This document shows, piece after piece, positions 1 through 8,719 of a DNA stretch of 64,000 bases (position 1 is its first letter; every line of letters begins with the position of its first letter). Origin of the DNA: a virus; IMG/VR virus record IMGVR_UViG_3300031918_000005, positions 62,001-126,000 of that record; one strand, given 5' to 3'. A program made the translations under genes and the position numbers. The notes under the pieces were generated by a model, which made no database searches, was not told the DNA's origin, and was given only the letters and a program-made list of their open reading frames with translations.

Positions 1-2709
1 TTCGCTCCCAACACCACCATCCAATTTTGGAAAATTATAATCATCACCAAGATTTATTACATCAGAAAGTGAATAATCAATATTTCTTTGATATAACAAT
101 TGACCAAATGTTTGCATACTTGCATATTCAGACAATTCAAGATTTGGATTTGTATCTTTAAATGTTTTATAATCTGTATCTGAAGATTTATAACCACTGA
201 AAGAAATCGGCGAACCAAAATATTTTCTGTATCTATCATATTCATCGCTGTTTCTTATATAGCCTGTGTATCCTTCAGTTGGAAGGAAGTTTGTGTAATA
301 TCCTGGAACAAAACTCAACAATTTAGCATCATAATTTGTTTTATTGTTGATAACAAGATAATAAGTATCACTAATTATCTTTCCTTTCTTATCTGTCAAC
401 TGTTCAACTTGGTCTTTATAATACGGAGCTTGTATTTGTAATGAAGATTCGTTTTCAATTGTGGTTACAATGTTTCCTTCAGAATCTTCAAGATATATAT
501 CAAGAGTTCCTATTTGTGTTAAATAATTGTTTTTAATATCAGAAATATCATTTTTCATTTCTGCAACAACCTGTTGAACCGACATCCTTTTATTTTCGGG
601 AGTAAAATACTCCATAGAAATATTTTTTGCAGAGTGATTAAAGTTTTGGTCTGCAGAAACTGTAGAATCTTTCAAGTGATCATACAAACCTATTGATGAC
701 AATTCTTGATATAATGTTGATGTCAAATTATCTGTTGATACAGTTTGTGTTGTTGAAGTACCACTGCTTATAAGTTCTGTTGGGAAAGTAATTATAACAG
801 ATTGTGACCAATCCGATGCTATGAGGTATTTTGGATATCCAACTTCAGATATTGAGCGTATGCGTATTTCTACTGTTTCATTTTCAGAAATTGGTATTTC
901 TACTTCATTTACCGATATTTCATCTGCATTTGACTCAACTATATTTTGCCATTCAGATTTTCCAGTAGTTGAATCATATATTTTAAATCTTTGTGGTAAA
1001 TTGAGCAATTTATTCCAATCTGATGCAGTTGCGTTTACTTTATTACCATCTTTATCTGTATAAGTTGTTGATTGTGTATTTGTTGATGTTTTGTTAACGG
1101 TCAAATAACGATATTCACATTCAAATTTTATTATTCCTTGAGCACCAGTTTTTAATACAGAATCTGTATATACATCATCGGGTATATCAAAAAACCCACG
1201 TATTCTATATTTTGGTGTGAAAACACCACTATTATTTATAGTTGACATCAAATCAGCTACTACTGATGTGTAATTAGCTACTAAATTACTTCTCTTCGTA
1301 TATGCATCATTAATTTGTGATTCTATTTTACTTCGTGATACATCATATGTTTCAGAAAACAGTTGTGCCTTTAAATTAGTTATTGATGTATCTACAGAAG
1401 AAATTTGAGATTTGAGCTTTTCTTTTTCTGAATATTTTTCTGAAATATTACTTTCTAGTTGTTCTTTTTTATGTTTATTTATTATACTTACATTAAAATT
1501 ACCAACTAAAAGTGTTGGTGTATTTGGTGTTTTGGCATCATCAAGACTTATTGTATTGACTTGAGATAGATAATTAAATCCACTTTTTATATCTGTTATA
1601 TTACTTTCAAAATAGTCAGAGAAAGCAGTCTTATCCTTAACCAAAGTATTTGTTGAAACAAACTTTGATTCACCCCAATTTGTTGACACCAATGAATCAT
1701 TGGTGACGAGTTTTACAAACGGAGCAAAAATTTCATTAATATTAATAGGAACTTTGGCATATATATTCTCATCATATACACCAAGTATTGACAATGTTTC
1801 AACTCCAACTTTGATTGGGTCTAAACCTTCAACTCTTTGTACAGCAACTTCAAATGAATCATAGTTAATAAAAGTAACTTTGTAAACAGTTGCCTTGTTA
1901 CCACTAGTGTCATTAACAACAATTTTATCATCAACTTTCAAAGATTGTTGAGTGTTTGTATTGTTTTCTGTATAAGTTGTAACATTAAGTCTGTATAACA
2001 TAGTTCCTACAGTTAATGATGTATCAGATTCAACAGATTTTCTGTAAGATATCACATCAAATTTGCCTGAATACTTAAGCATTTTTGGTGTAACATTGAT
2101 ATTGTAATCAATTTCTTTATAGCTTATGAATTTTGTATCAAGTACATTGATAAGGTCTTGATATTTATAATTTGTGTTAAGTACGAAGTTATTAAAATAT
2201 GTTAATTTGGTTTCGTCACCTTCAGTAATAATCACCTTTCTAGCTATTGCCGATTTTATGTTTTTATCGAAATAATTCTTAAGGCTTACTGGTAAATATG
2301 CTTTTGGAGTTACAAAATTTTGATAAACATCATACTGTTCAACATCAAAATTAGCAACACTTGTTGATGCTGTTATAACAACGGTTTTTGGTTCTTGTGG
2401 TGTGTTTTGTGCAATTATAATCCTCTTAGTACCATCAGGCATAAGAATTGATGATTCAAGTAAACCTATTGTTGATAAATTGTCAAAATTTTTCTCTATC
2501 CTAGCGATAGCTGCAAGTAAATAAGCCATTGATGGTATATCATATGTGCTTGTAGTTTCATCTTCATTTGTATATGTTAAAGTGACATTTTCATTGGATG
2601 TGAAAAGCATTTCAGCATACAATTTTATAAGATTTAATCCATTTGCATCACGCCTAACAACTTCCTGAAGATATTTGTCTATACCCCCCTTAGTGATATT
2701 TTTACTCAT
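1..2709 (-). CDS. Large virion (baseplate/tail) protein, 3' end outside window
   Basis: An uninterrupted frame runs from ATG at 2709 to the left edge, giving at least 903 residues without a stop. I do not recognise a named family. The composition is rich in Thr, Ser, Asn and Val with beta-strand-like stretches, and there is a short Lys/Glu coiled coil around residues 415-450. Size, composition and position beside another large tail-type gene suggest a baseplate or tail protein; this is inference. It is transcribed away from the RNase H gene, with a 95-base AT-rich divergent promoter region between them. The small ORFs in other frames inside it look like shadows. Confidence 0.75.
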   Translation of the reverse strand, partial: MSKNITKGGIDKYLQEVVRRDANGLNLIKLYAEMLFTSNENVTLTYTNEDETTSTYDIPSMAYLLAAIARIEKNFDNLSTIGLLESSILMPDGTKRIIIAQNTPQEPKTVVITASTSVANFDVEQYDVYQNFVTPKAYLPVSLKNYFDKNIKSAIARKVIITEGDETKLTYFNNFVLNTNYKYQDLINVLDTKFISYKEIDYNINVTPKMLKYSGKFDVISYRKSVESDTSLTVGTMLYRLNVTTYTENNTNTQQSLKVDDKIVVNDTSGNKATVYKVTFINYDSFEVAVQRVEGLDPIKVGVETLSILGVYDENIYAKVPININEIFAPFVKLVTNDSLVSTNWGESKFVSTNTLVKDKTAFSDYFESNITDIKSGFNYLSQVNTISLDDAKTPNTPTLLVGNFNVSIINKHKKEQLESNISEKYSEKEKLKSQISSVDTSITNLKAQLFSETYDVSRSKIESQINDAYTKRSNLVANYTSVVADLMSTINNSGVFTPKYRIRGFFDIPDDVYTDSVLKTGAQGIIKFECEYRYLTVNKTSTNTQSTTYTDKDGNKVNATASDWNKLLNLPQRFKIYDSTTGKSEWQNIVESNADEISVNEVEIPISENETVEIRIRSISEVGYPKYLIASDWSQSVIITFPTELISSGTSTTQTVSTDNLTSTLYQELSSIGLYDHLKDSTVSADQNFNHSAKNISMEYFTPENKRMSVQQVVAEMKNDISDIKNNYLTQIGTLDIYLEDSEGNIVTTIENESSLQIQAPYYKDQVEQLTDKKGKIISDTYYLVINNKTNYDAKLLSFVPGYYTNFLPTEGYTGYIRNSDEYDRYRKYFGSPISFSGYKSSDTDYKTFKDTNPNLELSEYASMQTFGQLLYQRNIDYSLSDVINLGDDYNFPKLDGGVGSE

Positions 2710-2804
2710 ATCAATATATTATTTTAATTTCTTTATGTTTTGATTATTTAAATCTAATCCGATTATAATATTTTAAATAAATCAATTACTTAAATGAATT
2801 AAAA
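2710..2804. promoter_or_regulatory. Divergent intergenic promoter region
   Basis: This very AT-rich spacer separates two divergently transcribed genes. On the plus strand it contains a TTTTAAATAAATC block and a GAATTAAAA block directly before the RNase H start, resembling the late-promoter motif used elsewhere. No Shine-Dalgarno sequence is visible. Confidence 0.4.
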
Positions 2805-3830
2805 ATGAACATACTCGTTGATACATCAATTTTATTTAAAGGATTTTGTAATATGTATGGCTCTAATGTCATATTTCTAACTCAAAGAAATGAAAGAGAA
2901 GAGATAATTGATAAAGTATTCATAACTATCAATTCGATAATAAGACGATATACAGCAATTGATAGACTTATTTTTTGTGTTGATGATGTTTATACAAAAA
3001 GCTTCAGATATGAATTGCCATATGGTGAATTGTACAAATCAAAGAGATATATTTCAGAGCCAAGATATAATCCTGAATCTTACAAAACAATGATTTTGGA
3101 ATTTTGTGAAAAGCTTGATAAATTGAATGTAAGCCATATAGCTGTTGAAAGTACAGAAGCCGATGATTTGGTTTATTGCTTGAGTAATTTATTATTTGAA
3201 GCTGGTCAATCATCAATCATAATTTCTGCAGATAAAGATTTACAACAACTTGTGAAATATGACGGCAATACTTTTATAGCTATGTATAATTACCAAAAAT
3301 CAAGCACCGCCTTTCATTATGTTTCCAATAATTTCAAATCAAATAATGAAACATCTATTGAGGCGTTATTTGATAATTCTTTATCTTCAATCAATAAAAA
3401 AATCATACTTGAAAGACATGAAAAAATAATTGCTGAAGAATCACTTTTTATAAAAATATTATCAGGTGATTCTTCAGATTGTGTACCAAGTAGCTTCAGA
3501 TATGAAAAAGGTACACAGACAATTAATTACACAGACAAAAGAGCTAAACAATTGTTTGATGCTAAGTATGTTGAATCATTTAATCTTGGTGGTGATATTG
3601 AAACAATATTTTCCGATAAACAAATACTTGGTCAATTAGCCAAGGATATGCTTGAGAGTGTAAAACAAGAAGTTACGATGGAAAAAATATTGGAAATCGT
3701 CAAGAACCTAAGAATCAACAAGAAATATATCAGACTACATCACAGCGAATATCCTAATAACTTATATGATATAATGGAAAGTAGATGTATAGACGAATTA
3801 AACAAAACTAAATCAATAAACTTACCGTAA
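2805..3830 (+). CDS. rnh: RNase H / 5'-3' exonuclease (T4 Rnh-like, FEN family)
   Basis: A 341-residue protein of the flap-endonuclease family, expected to remove RNA primers and 5' flaps during lagging-strand synthesis. The acidic metal-binding motifs appear in order: VDTS near the start, a CVDD segment near residue 60, EADDLVYCL near 120, SADKDLQQLV near 140 and LSGDSSDCVPS near 220, the usual helix-hairpin-helix region. T4 RNase H is of similar length (about 305). Its stop overlaps the next start (TAATG), so the two genes are translationally coupled. In T4 the rnh gene also heads a group of replication and late-transcription genes. Confidence 0.85.
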   Translation: MNILVDTSILFKGFCNMYGSNVIFLTQRNEREEIIDKVFITINSIIRRYTAIDRLIFCVDDVYTKSFRYELPYGELYKSKRYISEPRYNPESYKTMILEFCEKLDKLNVSHIAVESTEADDLVYCLSNLLFEAGQSSIIISADKDLQQLVKYDGNTFIAMYNYQKSSTAFHYVSNNFKSNNETSIEALFDNSLSSINKKIILERHEKIIAEESLFIKILSGDSSDCVPSSFRYEKGTQTINYTDKRAKQLFDAKYVESFNLGGDIETIFSDKQILGQLAKDMLESVKQEVTMEKILEIVKNLRINKKYIRLHHSEYPNNLYDIMESRCIDELNKTKSINLP

Positions 3831-4255
3831 TGGCATTACCTTTAAAAGATTTCTCCGATAAATTGTTCAGTAATGATTATTATGAATCAGTTACAAATGT
3901 TGATAAAAGGTCTAATTTTTTCATGATTTCACGACAAATGTCTTGTAAGTTTCCAATTGAAGCAAGCAGACTTTCAACAATCCATGTCAATAAAGAAAAT
4001 TGTATGGATTTTTGGCATGAGCTGATGATGAAATTATATAATGGTAGAAAACCGTCTTGGCTTTGGACTTTCCCAAACAAAAATAATATAACCGAGATAC
4101 TTGATAAAAAACTTGTTGATAAATTTTCAAAGATAGACAAGGGTATCATTGTCAAATATTGTAAAATATATGAAATAGATCAAGCAAAGCTAAATCTTCT
4201 CAAGAAATTTGATTTTGAAAGACTTATAAACGAACTTGAAATTTTATCACGATAA
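3830..4255 (+). CDS. Small conserved phage protein downstream of RNase H
   Basis: A 141-residue protein whose ATG overlaps the RNase H stop, so it is part of the same operon. The central segment (NKRSNFFMISR-like at residues 24-36, then a Phe-Pro-x-x-Ala stretch, then WHELMMKLYNG and PSWLWT) looks like a conserved phage family, but I cannot name it securely. By T4 synteny the position could hold a late-transcription accessory protein (gp33), helicase loader (gp59) or clamp-loader small subunit (gp62-like). None of these is established here. A clear terminator follows 15 bases after the stop. Confidence 0.7.
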   Translation: MALPLKDFSDKLFSNDYYESVTNVDKRSNFFMISRQMSCKFPIEASRLSTIHVNKENCMDFWHELMMKLYNGRKPSWLWTFPNKNNITEILDKKLVDKFSKIDKGIIVKYCKIYEIDQAKLNLLKKFDFERLINELEILSR

Positions 4256-4269
4256 AATTTCAACAAATA

Positions 4270-4303
4270 CCTGACAACAATAATAAAGCTGTCAGGCATT
4301 TTT
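4270..4303 (+). terminator. Rho-independent terminator after the rnh operon
   Basis: The arms CCTGACA and TGTCAGG (4270-4276 and 4290-4296) form a 7-bp stem followed by CATTTTTG. It lies between the 3830-4255 gene and the next start. Confidence 0.75.
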
Positions 4304-4311
4304 GTGTTTTG

Positions 4312-4325
4312 TAAATAATTAAAAA
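4312..4325 (+). promoter_or_regulatory. Putative late promoter TAAATAATTAAAAA
   Basis: The motif sits 3 bases before the ATG of the 4329 virion gene. The same string recurs before other virion genes in the window and resembles the T4 late promoter TATAAATA. Confidence 0.65.
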
Positions 4326-4328
4326 CTG

Positions 4329-6386
4329 ATGGCAAATCCTTATAGCTCCTTATCGATATTCAATAAAAGTGGTCGTAAGTTAGAACTTACTTATAATGAA
4401 GAATATAATATTCTTCAAGGCGTTATGTATTTGCCTGAAGTTTCCACAGATTTAATAGAAAACGAAACATTATTCATACTTGAAGAAGTTAATGGTGATT
4501 TTTTCAAACCACTTTCATATGGTAATATAGAAGCAAACCTTGTATTAAGTTCTGATTATCAGTTATTTACAGTTGATAATCCATACGAAGAATATCCAAA
4601 ATTAAATTTTATAAGTAAGGCCTCTTTTACAGCTACAGAAATACAAATAAAACAACCTTTAAGAGTTGACTTCGCTGTAACATCATCTGTTGAAAAAGTG
4701 TCAATAGATAAAATTATATTAACAAGTAGTCTTATTGGCAATACAATATGTGAAATCAGTGTATATACAGAAATTATAGGTGAAGATGAAAGACTAACTG
4801 CAAAACTCGCCGACTTTGGTGAATACATCACTGCAAATGAAGAATATATTTTTAGAGATAGTGATATAAAAGAAGAACTCACAGACCATATTTTGTTTAA
4901 TCAAAAGAAAAAAGAATTTATTCTTGAAATGCATAATATTAAACCATATTTTGCATCATATAAAGGCATAATCAATATTCTTAATTTATTTGATTACACT
5001 GATTTAACGCTGAAAGAATATTGGGTTGATGTAAAAACTGGTAAATTTATAGCTGAAGATATAAAATTATATGAAACTGGAATACTTAACAATACAGTAA
5101 GATATAACGAAAAATATAAAAAAACTACATTTTTCGGCCTTTATTATCCTATAAACCATGTTGTTGAAGATGAATTTGATGAAGATGGATTACCAATAGT
5201 TGCTGATAGTTTCATCTTTTCAAACGAAGAAATACTTATTAAATTATTCGGCCTTAAAAATTGGATTAAAAATCGTGAGATTGGCGGAATATCATCAATT
5301 ATAGACATTGTTGGAGAAATAACATATTTCAACAAATATGATATCAATTTTTGGTATGATGACTGGAATTTGATGACTGAATCAATTTCTCAAGATATAT
5401 TAAAATTTTCAATCAATGATTATAATGATGATACACAAATACAATTATTCATAAACAATCTTACAAACCCCGATATAGATTCACCTAGAGCAAAAATTGG
5501 AAATGTTATAAGTTTAAAAAATTTAACATTCAGTGCTAAAATTCAAGACATTGGCGTAACATTTGAGGAATTGACTGAAGCAGTATCAACATATTCCATA
5601 TTTTTCCATAACGCTGATAAATTTAAATATTATCAAATTGAATGGACTGCATTTTTAACAGCAACCAAAGAAATTGTTGATATAAAATATGGTAAAATCG
5701 AAGATTTAAACGAAACAACATTGACATTACCACACGAAGGTGAGTATTCAATACAAATGAAATTGTATAAGTACAATAATGAACCAGCATCCATTACCAA
5801 ACATACAATAATAAAAGTTTCTCCAAGAGGCATTATACCTATTGCATTTTTCAATAGAGTTGATGTTAACAATCCAATAGAGCAAACACCTGAATATATA
5901 GAACTTTTTGATAAATACATACCAATAGAACTTTCTAATTTCAGAAAGATAAAATTTGTTGAAGACGATTTCATGAATTATAACAACCAACAATTCAGGT
6001 TCTTTGGTAATATGCAAATCGATGATATAACAAGACAGACATTCCATGCATATGGTCTTGATTACAATCCTAATGAAAATATACTACCATTTGAGAAAGG
6101 TATCACAGAAATTTGCACAGAAAGAGCTTATATCAACATTTCCGAAGCAGTATTTTTCACTCTTGGAAAATCACCGCTTGCTGGTAAAGTTAATGCTAAT
6201 TGGAAGTTAATTGATTCAAAGGGTGAAACGGTTGTAGAACTTGATAATTGGTTGTACTTCTGTTATACATTTTTCACAGCTGGTAAATATTCTTTGGAAA
6301 TAACAGTTTTTGATAATGTAGGTAACTCAAAAACCCAAATTTTCAACAACTTTATTGTTGTTGAAAAATACAAACTTGATTATTGA
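4329..6386 (+). CDS. Large tail/baseplate structural protein
   Basis: A 685-residue protein. I recognise no enzyme motif. A segment around residues 210-235 (GIINILNLFDYTDLTLKEYW) and a later stretch around residues 310-330 (LFGLKNWIKN followed by a Gly-rich turn) resemble large structural proteins I recall from giant Bacteroidota and related phages, with a stretch of the type SIINxxKFFGY...LxEYW. The C-terminal third has beta-rich Ig-like character. It starts just after a late-promoter motif and is preceded by a terminator, so it is probably a single late transcription unit. It ends back-to-back with the minus-strand gene at 6387. Confidence 0.7.
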   Translation: MANPYSSLSIFNKSGRKLELTYNEEYNILQGVMYLPEVSTDLIENETLFILEEVNGDFFKPLSYGNIEANLVLSSDYQLFTVDNPYEEYPKLNFISKASFTATEIQIKQPLRVDFAVTSSVEKVSIDKIILTSSLIGNTICEISVYTEIIGEDERLTAKLADFGEYITANEEYIFRDSDIKEELTDHILFNQKKKEFILEMHNIKPYFASYKGIINILNLFDYTDLTLKEYWVDVKTGKFIAEDIKLYETGILNNTVRYNEKYKKTTFFGLYYPINHVVEDEFDEDGLPIVADSFIFSNEEILIKLFGLKNWIKNREIGGISSIIDIVGEITYFNKYDINFWYDDWNLMTESISQDILKFSINDYNDDTQIQLFINNLTNPDIDSPRAKIGNVISLKNLTFSAKIQDIGVTFEELTEAVSTYSIFFHNADKFKYYQIEWTAFLTATKEIVDIKYGKIEDLNETTLTLPHEGEYSIQMKLYKYNNEPASITKHTIIKVSPRGIIPIAFFNRVDVNNPIEQTPEYIELFDKYIPIELSNFRKIKFVEDDFMNYNNQQFRFFGNMQIDDITRQTFHAYGLDYNPNENILPFEKGITEICTERAYINISEAVFFTLGKSPLAGKVNANWKLIDSKGETVVELDNWLYFCYTFFTAGKYSLEITVFDNVGNSKTQIFNNFIVVEKYKLDY

Positions 6387-6650
6387 TTAAGCTAATTGTT
6401 CCTTATATTTATTTTTTATCTCTTCAAGTGCATTATTGGCTTGGTCGATAATATCTTTAATAGCCTTACCAATTTGTTCTTTAGTATCACCTGAATCTTT
6501 CAAAACTTCATTTTTATCGGATAAAAATTCTTTTCCTATTTCAGTAAAATTTGATTTTACTTCATCAATCATACTTTTGAAATTTCCTTTTATATCAGAA
6601 ATAAATCCTTCATTAGCTGTTTGTGATTCAAATACCTTTAGCTTTTTCAT
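6387..6650 (-). CDS. Small helical protein with MKKLKVFES capsid-targeting-like leader
   Basis: An 87-residue protein beginning MKKLKVFESQTANEG. The ATG at 6650 is chosen because it places the shared leader at the N-terminus; an in-frame ATG two codons earlier is also possible. The rest is charged, amphipathic helix. The leader is shared with six other small proteins in this window and ends in VFE-S, which fits the T4 prohead-protease cleavage rule (hydrophobic-x-Glu, cut after Glu). I infer that it is packed inside the head as an internal protein. Function after delivery is unknown. Confidence 0.7.
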   Translation of the reverse strand: MKKLKVFESQTANEGFISDIKGNFKSMIDEVKSNFTEIGKEFLSDKNEVLKDSGDTKEQIGKAIKDIIDQANNALEEIKNKYKEQLA

Positions 6651-6972
6651 AATCAAAATATCTAAACCCTTGAAAACCTTTCATGGGTATTGGTTCAACT
6701 TTTGTAAATTCTCCACTCCTGACAACAAATTTACCTCTCCATTTTGTTCCAGTAACGGAACATTCAAAATCTTTTTCCTCAAATCCAACAATGTTCATGT
6801 AGCCAATAACATTATCTTTATAACAAATCCAGCATTTATTACCGATTTGTGATTTCAAAGGCATATTTATAACTTTAAAATTCATGACATTAGAACCATC
6901 TTTTACTAAATCAAGTTCTTTTTGGTATTCTTCCCATTTTGTTTGTTTAGGAAGTGTTACGACTATATCCAT
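6628..6972 (-). CDS. Small protein, possible PUA-like (ASCH/EVE-type) fold
   Basis: A 114-residue protein. After a short N-terminal helix, residues 30-75 read as alternating beta strands with KCWICYKDNVIGYMNIVGF, then a TGTKWRGKF strand turn and an FVVRSGEFTKVEPIPM segment. This is reminiscent of small nucleic-acid-binding PUA-superfamily domains, but the resemblance is by eye and weak. Its end overlaps the start of the 6650 gene by 23 bases, and it follows directly on the 7155 gene, so it lies in the cargo-gene cluster although it lacks the MKKLKxFES leader. Confidence 0.6.
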   Translation of the reverse strand: MDIVVTLPKQTKWEEYQKELDLVKDGSNVMNFKVINMPLKSQIGNKCWICYKDNVIGYMNIVGFEEKDFECSVTGTKWRGKFVVRSGEFTKVEPIPMKGFQGFRYFDYEKAKGI

Positions 6973-7155
6973 TCAATTATGTTTATTTGCTTGATATGCT
7001 TTAAATCCATCTTCTGCATCTTTTTGGGTGTCATAATCTGCATCCCAAAATTTACCAGTTTTATTAGAAATTATACCCCATTTTCCATTAGGTTTTTTCT
7101 TTACCAAATCATTTTCATTAATTGATTGTGATTCAAATGCCTTTAGCTTTTTCAT
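6973..7155 (-). CDS. Short protein with MKKLKAFES leader
   Basis: A 60-residue protein starting MKKLKAFESQSINEND, then a compact basic/aromatic region (KWGIISNKTGKFWDADYDTQKDAEDGFKAY as a run of Trp, Lys and Asp residues). The second part looks like the small repeated module in which a residue-modified linker precedes DAxxGFKAY. The leader marks it as a probable capsid cargo protein cleaved after FE. The start lies just after a TAAATAAACTAAAA late-promoter-like string. Function unknown. Confidence 0.65.
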   Translation of the reverse strand: MKKLKAFESQSINENDLVKKKPNGKWGIISNKTGKFWDADYDTQKDAEDGFKAYQANKHN

Positions 7156-7173
7156 GACGCTTTTAGTTTATTT

Positions 7174-7233
7174 AATATCCAGCGAATGTCAGAATGCAAG
7201 GAATATATATCGTCTGCAGTATGGGGAATATCT
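7174..7233. repeat. Dispersed 60-bp intergenic element, copy 1
   Basis: This intergenic segment closely matches 18719-18778. The 32-base cores (7189-7220 and 18735-18766) differ at only four positions, three of them transitions. The ends can pair partially (CC near the left, GGGG near the right). It lies between two minus-strand genes and may be a structured RNA leader or processing element. Confidence 0.6.
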
Positions 7234-7235
7234 TT

Positions 7236-7955
7236 TTAATATACACCTTTATACGATTTTACTTCTTTAATAGTTCTTTCAGCTATTTTAAGTTCTTTTG
7301 GTATTTTTTTAACACCAGTCATATTTTCATAATATTTTAAGTAAACACTACGAATTCCCATTAAATTTGCTGTTTTTATAAATGGTATAGTGAACGTACA
7401 TATTTTCCACCAATCTTCATAACTTATTATTTGTGGTGGTGATGTAAAAGCATCGTATTTATAAGACCTTATACAATATTCAAATCCGCTATCTTCCAAC
7501 ATTTTTTGCATCATTTCCCAATTAATAGGCAATGTTCTTGTTGGTTGGCCACCTTTTTGTATTTGTTCTATTGATGGCTTTATTATGTCCGCATTGAATA
7601 CTCTTATAATTTGGTCAAGAATCATTATTCTAACTTTCGGAGGAACGAAAGTTAAATTAATTCCAAAAGGGTTAAATTCTCCAGATTTTGTAAATTTTTG
7701 GCCTATTATAAGATTTATTGGTCTGAAAGAAAAAGCTGGAACTCTTGCAAGTAATTTTTCTTCAGGAGTTATCGGATTATACCCAAAGGTATAAATTTTT
7801 CCTGGAATTAGAAATATGTCATTTTTCTTTTCAGGTAGTGAATCATTATTACCAGTCAAATAAGAATCGTAGAACCAACGTTGTGAACGGCTTACAATAG
7901 TTGAATATGGTGTTGATTTCATTTCATTTGTCAACTGTGTTGATATGAGTTCCAT
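7236..7955 (-). CDS. Conserved myovirus-type protein, probably structural
   Basis: A 239-residue protein without an enzyme signature. Residues 45-110 follow a pattern I recall from a widespread T4-like family: GKIYTFGYNP, then ARVPAFSFRPI, then an NPFGINLTFVPP segment. Members of that family are short virion or baseplate-associated proteins with an aromatic-rich GxNLxYLPP-like core. I cannot give a T4 gene number. Its ATG overlaps the stop of the upstream 2H gene by one base, so the two are cotranslated. Confidence 0.65.
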   Translation of the reverse strand: MELISTQLTNEMKSTPYSTIVSRSQRWFYDSYLTGNNDSLPEKKNDIFLIPGKIYTFGYNPITPEEKLLARVPAFSFRPINLIIGQKFTKSGEFNPFGINLTFVPPKVRIMILDQIIRVFNADIIKPSIEQIQKGGQPTRTLPINWEMMQKMLEDSGFEYCIRSYKYDAFTSPPQIISYEDWWKICTFTIPFIKTANLMGIRSVYLKYYENMTGVKKIPKELKIAERTIKEVKSYKGVY

Positions 7956-8500
7956 TATGCGACTGTAAATGTTTCATTTTGATTTCTGCTAGAATACCGA
8001 TATTTTGAGAATTTCAATAATTCTATTGAGAAATCCATATCTTTAAATTTCTCAAGATACTTTTTACCAGTATCTTTTTTAAGATATCCTATTGTTATAT
8101 GTGGATTATAATCAGTATATGTAAGTGTTACTGGTAATGTATCGAGTATTGTTTTTCTTAATTTTAATAATTCTTCAGATGGAACAACTGAAATTTTTAA
8201 AACATCATAATTTTCGTTGGTATCAAATATACCAAGTTTACCAAGTTTTAATCTGCCTATATCAGATGGTATAATATTAAAAAACTTCGATAAATGTGTC
8301 AATATGTCAATACCATATACAACAGTTACATGTTGTTCAGTTTCAAGACCATGTTCAGTATTTATATCCGATTTATCTATCTGATTTTGAATTTCTGTTA
8401 TGATTGATATAGGTTTAACATCAATCATAAGACACGCATAATCATAATCAGCTATATTGATTTTACATTTATAGTCTTGCATAATTTTGATAGGTTTCAT
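7955..8500 (-). CDS. 2H phosphoesterase (2'-5' RNA ligase / cyclic phosphodiesterase-like)
   Basis: A 181-residue protein with the two catalytic HxT motifs of the 2H phosphoesterase superfamily: H57-V-T59 in EQHVTVVYG and H134-I-T136 in NPHITIGYL. The spacing of about 77 residues suits one compact bilobal domain. Family members act on 2',3'-cyclic phosphates, 2'-5' linkages or cyclic oligonucleotides. The T4 anti-CBASS protein Acb1 (gp57B) belongs to this superfamily, so immune evasion is possible but unproven. Its N-terminus MKPIKIMQD is like, but not identical to, the cargo leader. A TAAATAATGAAA promoter-like string precedes the start. Confidence 0.85.
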   Translation of the reverse strand: MKPIKIMQDYKCKINIADYDYACLMIDVKPISIITEIQNQIDKSDINTEHGLETEQHVTVVYGIDILTHLSKFFNIIPSDIGRLKLGKLGIFDTNENYDVLKISVVPSEELLKLRKTILDTLPVTLTYTDYNPHITIGYLKKDTGKKYLEKFKDMDFSIELLKFSKYRYSSRNQNETFTVA

Positions 8501-8528
8501 TACAAAGGTTTCATTATTTACCTATATT

Positions 8529-8567
8529 AAAATCCCACAAAGGCTTAAACAGCAATTGTGGGATTTT
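8529..8567. terminator. Strong 12-bp hairpin, probable bidirectional terminator
   Basis: The arms AAAATCCCACAA (8529-8540) and TTGTGGGATTTT (8556-8567) pair perfectly around a 15-base loop. A-tracts and T-tracts on both sides allow termination in either direction. Confidence 0.75.
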
Positions 8568-8710
8568 GTTTGTTCTTTCGATGTGACATTTAGCGGTTAA
8601 TCATTTTTAATCGCAAGTCGGAAGCAACCTCTTGGCGTGGTGAGGGTATAAATCGAAGAACTTCGATCGTATTGTAACATTACAAAATTTTATTATCATA
8701 ATAATAAAAT
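8568..8710. other. Intergenic segment with several hairpins, possible small RNA
   Basis: Between the 2H gene and the InPase gene I see an 8-bp stem with one GU pair (8592-8613), a perfect 7-bp stem ATCGAAG/CTTCGAT with a 2-base loop (8652-8667), and an AT-only hairpin near 8687-8711 that probably terminates the InPase transcript. The first 100 bases are less AT-rich than the surroundings. No ORF and no tRNA fold is evident. Confidence 0.4.
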
Positions 8711-8719
8711 AGTTTCATA

